Shown here piece by piece: positions 55,386 to 64,000 of a stretch of 64,000 nucleotides of DNA. The DNA is taken from assembly GCA_019419955.1 (NCBI GenBank), contig JAHZIB010000005.1, forward strand, positions 17,267 through 81,266. The letters run 5' to 3'. How positions within the stretch are numbered: the stretch's first letter is position 1; each line of letters starts with the position of its first letter. The notes beneath the pieces are model-generated. The model did no database searches and was not told the origin of the DNA. It was given only the letters and a program-made list of their open reading frames with translations. The translations under genes were made by a program, and so were the position numbers. The DNA comes from Clostridiales bacterium. Its GTDB lineage: Bacteria > Bacillota > Clostridia > TANB77 > CAG-508.

Positions 55386-58300
55386 TTAATTCACTACCTC
55401 TTCTTCCTCGTTCTCTTGTTTTTCAGTATTTATATGAACATTTTTGTATGCTGGCATACCAGTTCCTGCTGGAATTAATTTTCCTATTATAACATTTTCT
55501 TTTAGCCCAATTAATTCATCAACTTTTCCCTTTACTGCCGCTTCTGTAAGAACTCTTGTTGTTTCTTGGAATGATGCTGCTGACAAGAAGCTCTCTGTAG
55601 CAAGTGATGCTTTTGTTATTCCCAATAGTACACGTTTGTATGTAGCTAATCTTCCGCCTTCTTCTTCTACTTTTTTATTTGCGTCCTCTGCGTCATATAC
55701 ATCTATAAGTGAACCAGCAAATAATGGTGTGTCTCCATTGTCTTCTATTCTAACCTTTTTAAGCATTTGTCTTGCTATAACTTCAACGTGTTTATCATTA
55801 ATATCAACACCTTGATTTCTATATACTTTTTGTACTTCTTGCACTAAATATTGATATACTCCATCTGGTCCATTAATTGCTAAAATTTCATTTGGATTTA
55901 TAGAGCCCTCTGTAATCGGTGCTCCTGCCTTTATTTCATCGCCTTCTCTTACACGAAGTTTAGAGCCAAATGGTATAGTATATGTCTTGCTATCATCCTT
56001 ACCTGTAACAGTTACCTCTTTTCTAGTTTTGTCATCTGAAATTTTAATCTTACCATCTATTTCAGAAATAATAGCTAATCCCTTTGGTTTACGAGCTTCG
56101 AAAAGCTCCTCAACCCTAGGAAGACCCTGAGTAATATCTGCAACACCTGCAACACCACCAGAGTGAATTGTTCTCATAGTAAGCTGTGTACCAGGTTCAC
56201 CAATTGACTGCGCAGCAATAATACCAACTGATTCTCCTATATTTACTTCTTCACGAGTTGCCAAGCCCATTCCATAACATCTTGCACATACACCATGTTT
56301 TGTTCTACATTCAAGAACTGAGCGTACTTTGACACTTGTAATTCCGGCAGCCACTATTTTATCTGCAATATTTTCAGTTATTAATGTGTCTTTATCCACA
56401 ATTAATTCTTTAGTTTGTGGATTATATATATCTTCTAGTGGATATCTACCAAGCAATCTTTCTTCCATTTTTTCAACTACTTGGTTACCATCTTTAATAT
56501 CAGATACTTCAATTCCCTTTGTAGTTCCGCAGTCATGTTCTCTAACTATAATATCTTGTGATACATCAACAAGTCTTCTTGTTAAGTAACCTGAGTCTGC
56601 TGTTCTTAGAGCAGTATCTGCCAAACCTTTTCTAGCACCATGTGCTGAAATGAAATACTCTAATGGATCTAGACCCTCTCTAAATGAAGATGTAATAGGT
56701 ATCTCTACCGTTTTACCTGTTGTAGATGCCATAAGTCCACGCATACCAGCAATTTGTCTTAATTGGTTTAAATTACCTCTGGCTCCTGATTCTGACATCA
56801 TATATACTGGGTTCATCTTTTCAAAATTGTCTTTCATAGCATCTGTAACTTTATCTGTCGCTTCTTCCCAAATTTTAATTACAGAATTATATCTTTCTGC
56901 ATCTGTTATTAAACCACGTCTATACTGCTTTGTAACATTATCAACTTGTGCCCCAGCATCTGCTAGTATTTGCTTTTTAGCTGGTGGTACTTTTACATCA
57001 TCAACTGATACAGTAATTCCCGCTGTCGTAGAATATTTATAACCAGTTGCCTTAATATAGTCTAGTAATTCTGCTGTTTTACTTAAACCATGCTTATTAA
57101 TACATTTTGCAATTATTTTTCCCAAATTCTTCTTCATTACGGTAAAATTCAATTCAGGTTCAAACATTTCTTCAGGGTCTTCTCTATCCACAAAACCTAA
57201 ATCTTGTGGTATTCCCTCATTATATATTAATCTACCAACCGTTGTTTTTACAAATCTACTCTTTTTTTCGCCATTAACAGTTTTTGTAATTTTTACATTA
57301 ACCATTGCATGCATTCCTAAATCATTATTAAAGTTAGCCATTATTGCTTCTTCTGGAGATGAATAATATCCACCCTCTCCTGGCTCTCCTGCTACTTCCA
57401 TTGTTAAATAGTATGCACCAAGTATCATATCTTGTGTTGGTACTGTAACTGGTTTACCATCTTGTGGTTTCAATAAGTTATTTACTGAAAGCATTAAATA
57501 CCTTGCTTCTGATTGAGCCTCTGGTGATAGTGGTAAGTGAATAGCCATTTGGTCTCCATCAAAATCAGCATTAAAAGCTGTACAAACTAATGGATGAAGT
57601 TTAATTGCTCTACCTTCAACTAAGACTGGCTCAAATGCTTGAATACCAAGTCTATGTAATGTAGGTGCACGGTTTAACATTACAGGATGATCTTTTATAA
57701 CTTCTTCTAAAATATCCCATACCTCTGGACGTAATCTTTCAACCATTCTTTTTGCATTTTTAATATTATGTGCAATTCCACGACCTACTAATTCTCTCAT
57801 TACAAATGGTTTAAATAACTCAACTGCCATTTCTTTTGGAAGACCACATTGATAAATTTTTAGTTCTGGTCCAACAACAATAACTGAACGGCCAGAATAA
57901 TCAACACGCTTTCCTAGCAAGTTTTGTCTAAATCTACCTTGTTTTCCTTTTAATAAATCTGATAATGATTTAAGTGGTCTATTTCCAGCACCTGTAACAG
58001 GTCTTCCGCGTCTTCCATTATCTATCAATGCATCAACAGATTCTTGTAACATTCTTTTTTCATTTCTTACAATTATTTCTGGTGCACCTAATTCTAATAA
58101 CCTTTTTAATCTGTTATTTCTGTTTATAACCCTTCTATATAAGTCATTTAAATCTGATGTTGCAAATCTACCACCATCCAATTGAACCATTGGTCTTAAA
58201 TCTGGTGGAATTACTGGTACAACACTCATAACCATCCATTCAGGTCTATTTCCAGATAATCTGAATGATTCTATAGTATCAAGTCTTTTTATAAGTTTTG

Positions 58301-58913
58301 CTTTTTTCTGTTCGCTGGCTTTTTCTAGCTCTTTTCTTAAACTGTTCGATAATTTATCTACATCAATCTCCTCAAGTAGCTTTCTTATAGCCTCTGCTCC
58401 CATTTCTGCTTTAAAAGCATCTTTTCCATATTTTTCTACTGCTTCATGATACTCTTTTTCAGATAATACTTGTGCTTTTGTAAGCCCTGTATCTCCTTTG
58501 TCTGTTACAATATAAGATGCAAAATATATAACTCTTTCCAAACTCCTTGGAGAAACATCTAACATAAGTCCAATTCTACTTGGAATTCCTTTAAAATACC
58601 AAATGTGTGCTACTGGTGCTGCTAACTCAATATGTCCCATTCTTTCACGTCTTACTTTAGCTTTTGTAACTTCAACGCCACATCTATCACAAACTATTCC
58701 TTTATATCTTACTCTTTTATATTTACCACAATGGCATTCCCAATCCTTTGTTGGTCCGAATATTTTTTCACAGAATAATCCATCTCTTTCTGGCTTTAAA
58801 GTTCTGTAATTTATAGTCTCTGGTTTTTTAACTTCACCTTTTGACCATTCCCTTATTTTCTCATCTGATGCTATACCTATTTTTATTTTATCAAAAATAT
58901 TTAATTCGTCCAC
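55386..58913 (-). CDS. rpoC: RNA polymerase beta' subunit
   Basis: 1175 aa. N-terminal zinc-binding motif [22 protein letters not shown], catalytic [12 protein letters not shown] (metal-binding Asp triad), trigger-loop region [25 protein letters not shown] (in parts), second zinc motif [13 protein letters not shown] and the final LAEAAVKG-like region. Start is GTG behind AAGGGGG. It lies downstream of rpoB, separated by a 270-base interval that holds a large palindrome. No in-frame CGG was found in 1175 codons. Confidence 0.99.
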   Translation of the reverse strand: MDELNIFDKIKIGIASDEKIREWSKGEVKKPETINYRTLKPERDGLFCEKIFGPTKDWECHCGKYKRVRYKGIVCDRCGVEVTKAKVRRERMGHIELAAPVAHIWYFKGIPSRIGLMLDVSPRSLERVIYFASYIVTDKGDTGLTKAQVLSEKEYHEAVEKYGKDAFKAEMGAEAIRKLLEEIDVDKLSNSLRKELEKASEQKKAKLIKRLDTIESFRLSGNRPEWMVMSVVPVIPPDLRPMVQLDGGRFATSDLNDLYRRVINRNNRLKRLLELGAPEIIVRNEKRMLQESVDALIDNGRRGRPVTGAGNRPLKSLSDLLKGKQGRFRQNLLGKRVDYSGRSVIVVGPELKIYQCGLPKEMAVELFKPFVMRELVGRGIAHNIKNAKRMVERLRPEVWDILEEVIKDHPVMLNRAPTLHRLGIQAFEPVLVEGRAIKLHPLVCTAFNADFDGDQMAIHLPLSPEAQSEARYLMLSVNNLLKPQDGKPVTVPTQDMILGAYYLTMEVAGEPGEGGYYSSPEEAIMANFNNDLGMHAMVNVKITKTVNGEKKSRFVKTTVGRLIYNEGIPQDLGFVDREDPEEMFEPELNFTVMKKNLGKIIAKCINKHGLSKTAELLDYIKATGYKYSTTAGITVSVDDVKVPPAKKQILADAGAQVDNVTKQYRRGLITDAERYNSVIKIWEEATDKVTDAMKDNFEKMNPVYMMSESGARGNLNQLRQIAGMRGLMASTTGKTVEIPITSSFREGLDPLEYFISAHGARKGLADTALRTADSGYLTRRLVDVSQDIIVREHDCGTTKGIEVSDIKDGNQVVEKMEERLLGRYPLEDIYNPQTKELIVDKDTLITENIADKIVAAGITSVKVRSVLECRTKHGVCARCYGMGLATREEVNIGESVGIIAAQSIGEPGTQLTMRTIHSGGVAGVADITQGLPRVEELFEARKPKGLAIISEIDGKIKISDDKTRKEVTVTGKDDSKTYTIPFGSKLRVREGDEIKAGAPITEGSINPNEILAINGPDGVYQYLVQEVQKVYRNQGVDINDKHVEVIARQMLKKVRIEDNGDTPLFAGSLIDVYDAEDANKKVEEEGGRLATYKRVLLGITKASLATESFLSAASFQETTRVLTEAAVKGKVDELIGLKENVIIGKLIPAGTGMPAYKNVHINTEKQENEEEEVVN

Positions 58914-59065
58914 TCGGTTTAGCCCCCTTAAAATTTATTGGTTGAAAGGAAGCCCTTCCTTTCGCTTTTCTCATAATAATTCATATACAAACAAACACCG
59001 CTGTGCAATTCATTCTGCAATTCATATACAGCTATATTATGAAGGCTATTCAATTATTATTTAGA

Positions 59066-59183
59066 ATTAATAAAAAGCCTCGTCTTGCGTTGTTAGTTTT
59101 GAAGTAAAAATTCTCGACGTACACAAAGTACGCCTCCGGTGTTTTACTTCAAAACTGCCTAGCAATACTCGTTTTTGATTAAT
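59066..59183. repeat. Large palindromic element between rpoB and rpoC
   Basis: Perfect inner arms AGTTTTGAAGTAAAA (59095-59109 / 59142-59156) and imperfect outer arms, total about 118 bases. An inner GTAC-type stem caps it. On the minus strand it ends in CTTTTTATT, so it may act as a terminator or attenuator. Confidence 0.7.
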
Positions 59184-59184
59184 T

Positions 59185-62100
59185 CTACTCTACAACGTCC
59201 TCGTCATTCAAAATATTATCCTTTCCCAAATCTGTATCAGCAAGCTCAATCTCTTCATCAGACAATTCTTCAAATAGAGCTTCATCATCTTCTTGGTCCT
59301 CATCTGCTAAAATTGCTTCTTCTTCAAAACCACTACTTAAATCATTTAAATCTAAAACATTGCCTCCCGACTTTTTGTCATCTATGTTAAAGTCTATTCC
59401 ATCATCAATGTTTTCTTTTAGCTCTAATTCTTCATTATCTGGAGAAAGTAATCTTATGTCTAATCCTAATGCTTGAAGTTCTTTTATAAGAACTTTAAAT
59501 CCTTCTGGAACACCTGGTTCAGGAACATTTTCTCCCTTAACTATTGCTTCATATGTCTTAACACGTCCTATTGTGTCGTCAGATTTTACAGTAAGCATTT
59601 CTTGCAATGTGTATGCTGCTCCATATGCTTCTAGTGCCCAAACTTCCATCTCTCCAAAACGTTGTCCTCCAAATTGTGCTTTACCTCCAAGAGGTTGTTG
59701 TGTAACTAATGAATATGGTCCTGTTGAACGAGCATGTATCTTGTCATCAACTAGATGATGTAGTTTTAGCATATACATAACACCAACTGTTACTGGATGG
59801 TCAAATGGCTCTCCTGTTCTTCCATCATATAAAGTTGTTTTTCCATCTTCTGAGTAATTTGCTTCTCTAAACATTTCTCTAATTTCTTCATCTGTAGCAC
59901 CATCAAATACTGGTGTAGCTACTTTCCATCCTAATAGTTTTGCAGCCATTCCTAAGTGAACTTCTAGAACTTGACCTAAGTTCATACGTGAAGGAACACC
60001 AAGTGGATTTAAAACTATATCCACAGGAGTACCATCTGGCATAAATGGCATATCTTCTTCTGGTAATATTCTTGAAATAACACCCTTGTTACCATGACGT
60101 CCAGCCATTTTATCACCAACTGATATTTTTCTCTTTTGAGCTATATAGCAACGAATTACTTGATTTACACCAGGTCCTAATTCATCTGAATTTTCCCTAG
60201 TAAACACTTTAACATCTACTATTGTACCTGCCTCTCCATGTGGAACACGAAGCGATGTATCTCTAACTTCTCTTGCTTTTTCTCCAAATATTGCACGAAG
60301 TAATCTCTCTTCTGCAGTAAGCTCTGTTTCTCCTTTAGGAGTAACCTTTCCTACCAAAATGTCTCCTGGTCTTACTTCTGCACCAATCCTTATAACTCCA
60401 TTCTCATCTAGGTCTTTTAATACATCGTCTCCAACATTTGGTATGTCTCTTGTAATTTCTTCTGGTCCTAATTTTGTATCACGGCATTCGCAATCATATT
60501 CTTCAATGTGAATTGATGTATATACATCTTCTTTAACAAGTCTTTCACTAATTAGCACAGCATCTTCATAATTATAGCCTTCCCATGTAGTAAATGCTAT
60601 TAATACATTTCTACCAAGTGCCATCTCTCCGTTTTTTGTAGATGGTCCATCAGCAAGAAGCTCTCCTTGTTTAACTTTCTCCCCTCTTGAAACTACTGGT
60701 CTTTGATTAATACATGTACCACCATTTGTTCTTTTAAACTTTCTAAGTTTATATACATCTAAAACATCTCTGTCGTTCCTAACAGTAATTTCATCTCCTG
60801 TCACTTTTTCAACAACACCTGCATTTTTTGCAGTAACTGTGATACCAGAATCCTTTGCAGCTCTATATTCTATACCTGTTCCAACTATTGGTGTTTCTGG
60901 CATTAAAAGTGGAACAGCTTGACGTTGCATGTTAGCACCCATTAATGAACGTTTAGCATCATCATGTTCTACGAAAGGAATCATCGCAGCTGCAACAGAA
61001 ACAAGTTGTTTTGGCGAAACATCTACAAAGTCAACCTGTGATTTGTCAACCATTGTAATTTCTTCCCTCATTCTAACTTTTATTTTATCATTAACGAATT
61101 TTCCATCTTTATCTAATGGCTCAGATGCTTGTGCAATAATATATTTATCTTCTTCATCCGCAGACATATATACTACTTCGTCTGTCACCTTACCTGTTTC
61201 ATGGTCTACTTTTCTATATGGTGTCTCTACAAAGCCATATTCATTTATTATTGCAAATGAAGATAGCGCTGAAATTAAACCAACATTAGGTCCTTCTGGA
61301 GATTCTATAGGACATAGTCTACCATAATGAGTATAGTGAATATCTCTAACCTCAAAACCTGCTCTTTCTCTTGAAAGTCCACCAGGTCCTAATGCTGAAA
61401 TTCTCCTTTTGTGCGTAAGCTCAGAAAGTGGGTTTGTTTGATCCATAAATTGTGACAATTGTGAGCTTCCAAAGAACTCTCTAATTGACGATGATATTGG
61501 TTTTGTATTTATTAATGTTTGTGGAGTTATCACATCTAAATCCTGAATGGTCATTCTCTCACGTACTACTCTCTCTAGTCTTGTTAAACCTATTCTAAAT
61601 TGGTTCTGCAATAATTCTCCAACACATCTAATACGTCTATTTCCTAAATGGTCTATATCATCAATTGCTCCTAGTCCATTATCCAAATTAAGTATATAAC
61701 TTATTGATGCAATAATATCTTCTGTAGTAATATGTTTAGGAATTAACTCATCATATCTTTCTTTTATAGTATCATGTAATGCACTCTCCTCAGTGTTATC
61801 AATTATTGACTTTAACACATTATAATTAACATATTCTTTTATATGTAAATCACTAAAATCAACATTTGGTAAGTATTTATGAATATTTACTGTTCCATTT
61901 CCTACTACTCTTACCTTTTTGTCATCTACTTTTACATCAACAATATTGATGCCCGCATTTTGAACATTTTCTGCAGCATCTTTAGAAATCACTGTATCCT
62001 TTTCAACAAGGACTTCTCCAGTCTCAGGGTCGATAATATCGTCAAAAGCAACTTTTCCAGAAATTCTAGATGCTAAACTTAGCTTTTGGTTAAATTTATA

Positions 62101-62913
62101 TCTTCCTACTTTTGCCAAATCATACCTTCTTGGGTCAAAGAACATGTTGTTAAATAGATTTCTAGCAGCATCAACTGTAGGTAACTCCCCTGGTCTCAAT
62201 TTTTTATAAATTTCTATTAAAGCATCCTCATTTGTCTTTATAATATCTTTTTGAACTGTAGCTAATATTTTTGGTTCTTCACCAAATAATTCTTTAATCT
62301 GTTCGTCTGTAACCACGCCAATTGCACGCAATAAACAAGATACAGGAATTTTTCTTGTTCTATCTACTCTAGCCCAGAATACATCATTTGCATCTGTCTC
62401 ATACTCTATCCAAGCACCTCTTAAAGGCATAACAGTAGATGTATAAACCTTTTTTCCTGTTTTATCATAGCTAGAATCATAATAGCAACCTGGTGAACGC
62501 ACCAACTGACTTACTACAACTCTTTCTGCACCATTAATAATAAAAGTTCCGCTATCAGTCATAAGTGGAAAATCGCCAAGATAAATCTCTTGCTCCTTAA
62601 TTTCTCCAGTCTCACGATTGATTAGTCTAACTTTTACATGCAACCTTGTTGAATATGTAGCATCTCTTTCCTTTGCTTCTTCTACTGAATATTTTGTCTT
62701 TTCTTCCATGTAGTAATCTAAAAATTCTAGAATTAAATTTCCTGAATAATCAACTATTGGAGATATATCTCTAAGAATTTCTCCTAGCCCTTCCTCTACG
62801 AACCAGTCGTATGAGTCTTTTTGGACTTTAATTAGATTTGGCATTTCGATTGAATCGCCTATTTTTGCAAAAGTCTTACGAGAACACTTCTCATGCTTGA
62901 TTTCTTTTACCAA
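59185..62913 (-). CDS. rpoB: RNA polymerase beta subunit
   Basis: About 1242 aa. Rifampicin-region motif [57 protein letters not shown] (in parts), RHGNKGVIS, and [28 protein letters not shown] (in parts). The C-terminal 60 residues are acidic and Asp/Glu-rich, longer than usual. Start taken as the TTG of MVKEIKHE behind AGGGGTG; a GTG three codons earlier is possible. Normally rplJ-rplL lie upstream; here a variable-protein gene ends 450 bases away. A long leader precedes it. Confidence 0.98.
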   Translation of the reverse strand: MVKEIKHEKCSRKTFAKIGDSIEMPNLIKVQKDSYDWFVEEGLGEILRDISPIVDYSGNLILEFLDYYMEEKTKYSVEEAKERDATYSTRLHVKVRLINRETGEIKEQEIYLGDFPLMTDSGTFIINGAERVVVSQLVRSPGCYYDSSYDKTGKKVYTSTVMPLRGAWIEYETDANDVFWARVDRTRKIPVSCLLRAIGVVTDEQIKELFGEEPKILATVQKDIIKTNEDALIEIYKKLRPGELPTVDAARNLFNNMFFDPRRYDLAKVGRYKFNQKLSLASRISGKVAFDDIIDPETGEVLVEKDTVISKDAAENVQNAGINIVDVKVDDKKVRVVGNGTVNIHKYLPNVDFSDLHIKEYVNYNVLKSIIDNTEESALHDTIKERYDELIPKHITTEDIIASISYILNLDNGLGAIDDIDHLGNRRIRCVGELLQNQFRIGLTRLERVVRERMTIQDLDVITPQTLINTKPISSSIREFFGSSQLSQFMDQTNPLSELTHKRRISALGPGGLSRERAGFEVRDIHYTHYGRLCPIESPEGPNVGLISALSSFAIINEYGFVETPYRKVDHETGKVTDEVVYMSADEEDKYIIAQASEPLDKDGKFVNDKIKVRMREEITMVDKSQVDFVDVSPKQLVSVAAAMIPFVEHDDAKRSLMGANMQRQAVPLLMPETPIVGTGIEYRAAKDSGITVTAKNAGVVEKVTGDEITVRNDRDVLDVYKLRKFKRTNGGTCINQRPVVSRGEKVKQGELLADGPSTKNGEMALGRNVLIAFTTWEGYNYEDAVLISERLVKEDVYTSIHIEEYDCECRDTKLGPEEITRDIPNVGDDVLKDLDENGVIRIGAEVRPGDILVGKVTPKGETELTAEERLLRAIFGEKAREVRDTSLRVPHGEAGTIVDVKVFTRENSDELGPGVNQVIRCYIAQKRKISVGDKMAGRHGNKGVISRILPEEDMPFMPDGTPVDIVLNPLGVPSRMNLGQVLEVHLGMAAKLLGWKVATPVFDGATDEEIREMFREANYSEDGKTTLYDGRTGEPFDHPVTVGVMYMLKLHHLVDDKIHARSTGPYSLVTQQPLGGKAQFGGQRFGEMEVWALEAYGAAYTLQEMLTVKSDDTIGRVKTYEAIVKGENVPEPGVPEGFKVLIKELQALGLDIRLLSPDNEELELKENIDDGIDFNIDDKKSGGNVLDLNDLSSGFEEEAILADEDQEDDEALFEELSDEEIELADTDLGKDNILNDEDVVE

Positions 62914-63091
62914 AACACTCACCCCTAAAAAAGATTAAGCAGAATAAAATATATAATTTGCCAAAGAGTCCTTCTTGTTCTTAATATTATATATACGTTT
63001 TTATCGGTTTACTGCTTCCTAAACCTTTATTTCCGTAAATAATACCCAGACAATTCCTCTCTTTATTAAATTTACATAACGAACTTAAAAC

Positions 63092-63135
63092 GACAACAAA
63101 AAGGTAGGCTGGCAAACTATATACCAACTAACCTT
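63092..63135 (-). terminator. Terminator/attenuator-like hairpin in the rpoB leader
   Basis: Minus-strand arms AAGGTTAGTTGG / CCAGCCTACCTT with two mismatches, followed by TTTTTGTTG. Confidence 0.6.
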
Positions 63136-63311
63136 CTTCTGTTTATTTGTTATAATTTATTTTCTATATATAACGTTTTTATTTTAACTCTCATTCCTTT
63201 CAAGGCTCAAAATAGCTTTAGAACGACTATTTTATTCTCATTCGCCTCTATTTTACGTGTAAGAGTTTATTAGTTTTACCTTGTCGCTCGATAAAACTCC
63301 TATAATATAGT

Positions 63312-63341
63312 ATTTTATAATATTTTACATATGCTTGTCAA
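63312..63341 (-). promoter_or_regulatory. Predicted promoter upstream of rpoB
   Basis: TTGACA, 18 bases, TAAAAT on the minus strand. Its start site would leave a leader of about 380 bases before rpoB. Confidence 0.65.
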
Positions 63342-63367
63342 GTATTTTTCAAAAATATTTACACGCT

Positions 63368-64000
63368 CTAGAAAGTCGCACCGAGACGCACGTAGAGGTT
63401 GCCGTATACAAGGTTGTGTCCCATGTAGCCGTGGTCGAAGTCAGCGTTCCACGCGAACTCAAAATCGTCCTGCGACGACGACCAACACAAATAGGAAAGC
63501 CCTTTATTTCCATAATTGCTTGACGTAATTCCAAGTTTGTCTGCGAACGCTGACCATTCCTCTTTTGATGGTACGTACCATGCTGGATTTGCATTTATTT
63601 TACTCTGCACTGTACTTACCCCCCACATGTCATTACTATTTAGTGTTCCATATCCACTACTATTCCACTTTGCTATCATATTTTTTGTATTCTGTTTTCC
63701 ACTTCCAAAACTTGTTGATGTTGCTGTTTGATAATCGCTCATATTTCCATTTGCATTACGGTACCAAAAATGAGTATCCGAATCCACATTATCTAACGCC
63801 ATTACGTAGAATCTTTCATTTCCACTTGAGTTTGCTACCGTTAATACATCTTTTGTTCCGAAGTCGTCCGAATATCCACTCTTACTTACTTTATACTTCT
63901 TAAAGTTACTTACTTTTGGTATTGTATAGCTTCCATTATTATTTTCCCACTGTCCGCTCTTTCCTCCGTCTGTTGCCAAATCCACATATATTACTCCATC
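63368..64000 (-). CDS. C-type lectin-fold variable protein, probable DGR target, 5' end outside window
   Basis: The frame is open to the right edge. A GTG at 63985 is internal (upstream codons read DGVIYVDLATDGG), so the start is missing. The visible 210 residues match a lectin/FGE-like module found in gut Clostridia: ERFYVMALDNVDSDTHFWY, WYVPSKEEWSAFADKLGITSSNYG and the tail WSSSQ...AWNADFDHGYM...YVRLGATF. The final 115 bases (63368-63484) are about 56% G+C by my count, against an AT-rich upstream part, and dense in NAC/NAT codons (Asp, His, Tyr, Asn). That is the expected mark of adenine mutagenesis of a template repeat by a diversity-generating retroelement. The reverse transcriptase and template are not in the window. 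Confidence 0.8.
   Translation of the reverse strand, partial: DGVIYVDLATDGGKSGQWENNNGSYTIPKVSNFKKYKVSKSGYSDDFGTKDVLTVANSSGNERFYVMALDNVDSDTHFWYRNANGNMSDYQTATSTSFGSGKQNTKNMIAKWNSSGYGTLNSNDMWGVSTVQSKINANPAWYVPSKEEWSAFADKLGITSSNYGNKGLSYLCWSSSQDDFEFAWNADFDHGYMGHNLVYGNLYVRLGATF

Larger units (their letters stand above)
62923..63367. other. Long leader region of rpoB
   Basis: 445 bases without a gene. It holds a promoter (63312-63341), two or more stem-loops (for example AAAATAG / CTATTTT around 63210-63235) and a terminator-like hairpin at 63092-63135. The rplJ/rplL genes expected here are absent. Confidence 0.7.

Noticed and set aside
58914..59184. tRNA gene search in the rpoB-rpoC gap
   Set aside because: The inverted repeats do not form a cloverleaf and no T-loop motif is present.

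Overview
The window looks like a low-G+C Bacillota chromosome, most likely an uncultured Clostridia. Supporting signs are AT-rich DNA with AGA-type arginine codons, strong AGGAGG ribosome sites with many GTG/TTG starts, a four-subunit pyruvate:ferredoxin oxidoreductase, WalRK, MinD/MinE, an FtsI/SpoVD-type PBP with PASTA repeats, and a gdpP-rplI-dnaB cluster. Almost every gene is on the minus strand. I saw no tRNA, rRNA or CRISPR array.

Layout. 0.1-5.8 kb: PBP, ftsH, tilS. 6-10 kb: gdpP-rplI-dnaB. 10.1-11.4 kb: a small divergent regulatory island (Cro/CI-like repressor against two short genes, one related to MutS domain I). 11.4-14.8 kb: walK, walR and an unknown membrane protein. 15-23.3 kb: a giant cyclic beta-1,2-glucan synthase-like gene. 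23.6-25.4 kb: acpP and plsX. 25.8-33.5 kb: M23 peptidase, Ca2+-type P-ATPase, smc. 33.6-37.4 kb: XRE regulator, amidohydrolase, HD-GYP protein, mazF-type toxin. 37.5-45 kb: LolA-like protein, dusB, rodA-minE-minD, ferredoxin, PSP1/RicT, holB, lepB. 45.3 kb: an exported pilin-like protein. 46.1-49.4 kb: porGDAB. 49.6-55.3 kb: an accessory region with a split cmk, an amber-interrupted gene, a radical SAM plus FGE-like pair, MYG1 and a flavin reductase. 55.4-62.9 kb: rpoC and rpoB. 63.4-64 kb: the 3' end of a probable diversity-generating-retroelement (DGR) target.

Main observations. (1) Three conserved genes (dnaB, the MutS-I-like gene, the glucan synthase) are each interrupted by one extra C that turns a conserved Gly codon (NNT GGN) into NNT CGG N. 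Reading by eye, I found no other in-frame CGG in any of the core genes, although about a hundred CGG triplets occur out of frame. This suggests +1 frameshifting at, or poor decoding of, CGG. (2) cmk is split into halves on opposite strands by a 1.24-kb inversion whose ends share a 7-bp core and similar flanks. (3) The gene at the right edge ends in a G+C-rich, Asn/Asp/His/Tyr-rich C-type-lectin tail typical of DGR variable regions. (4) Several unusual inverted repeats and dispersed intergenic repeats are present. All coordinates, motif positions and counts come from manual reading.
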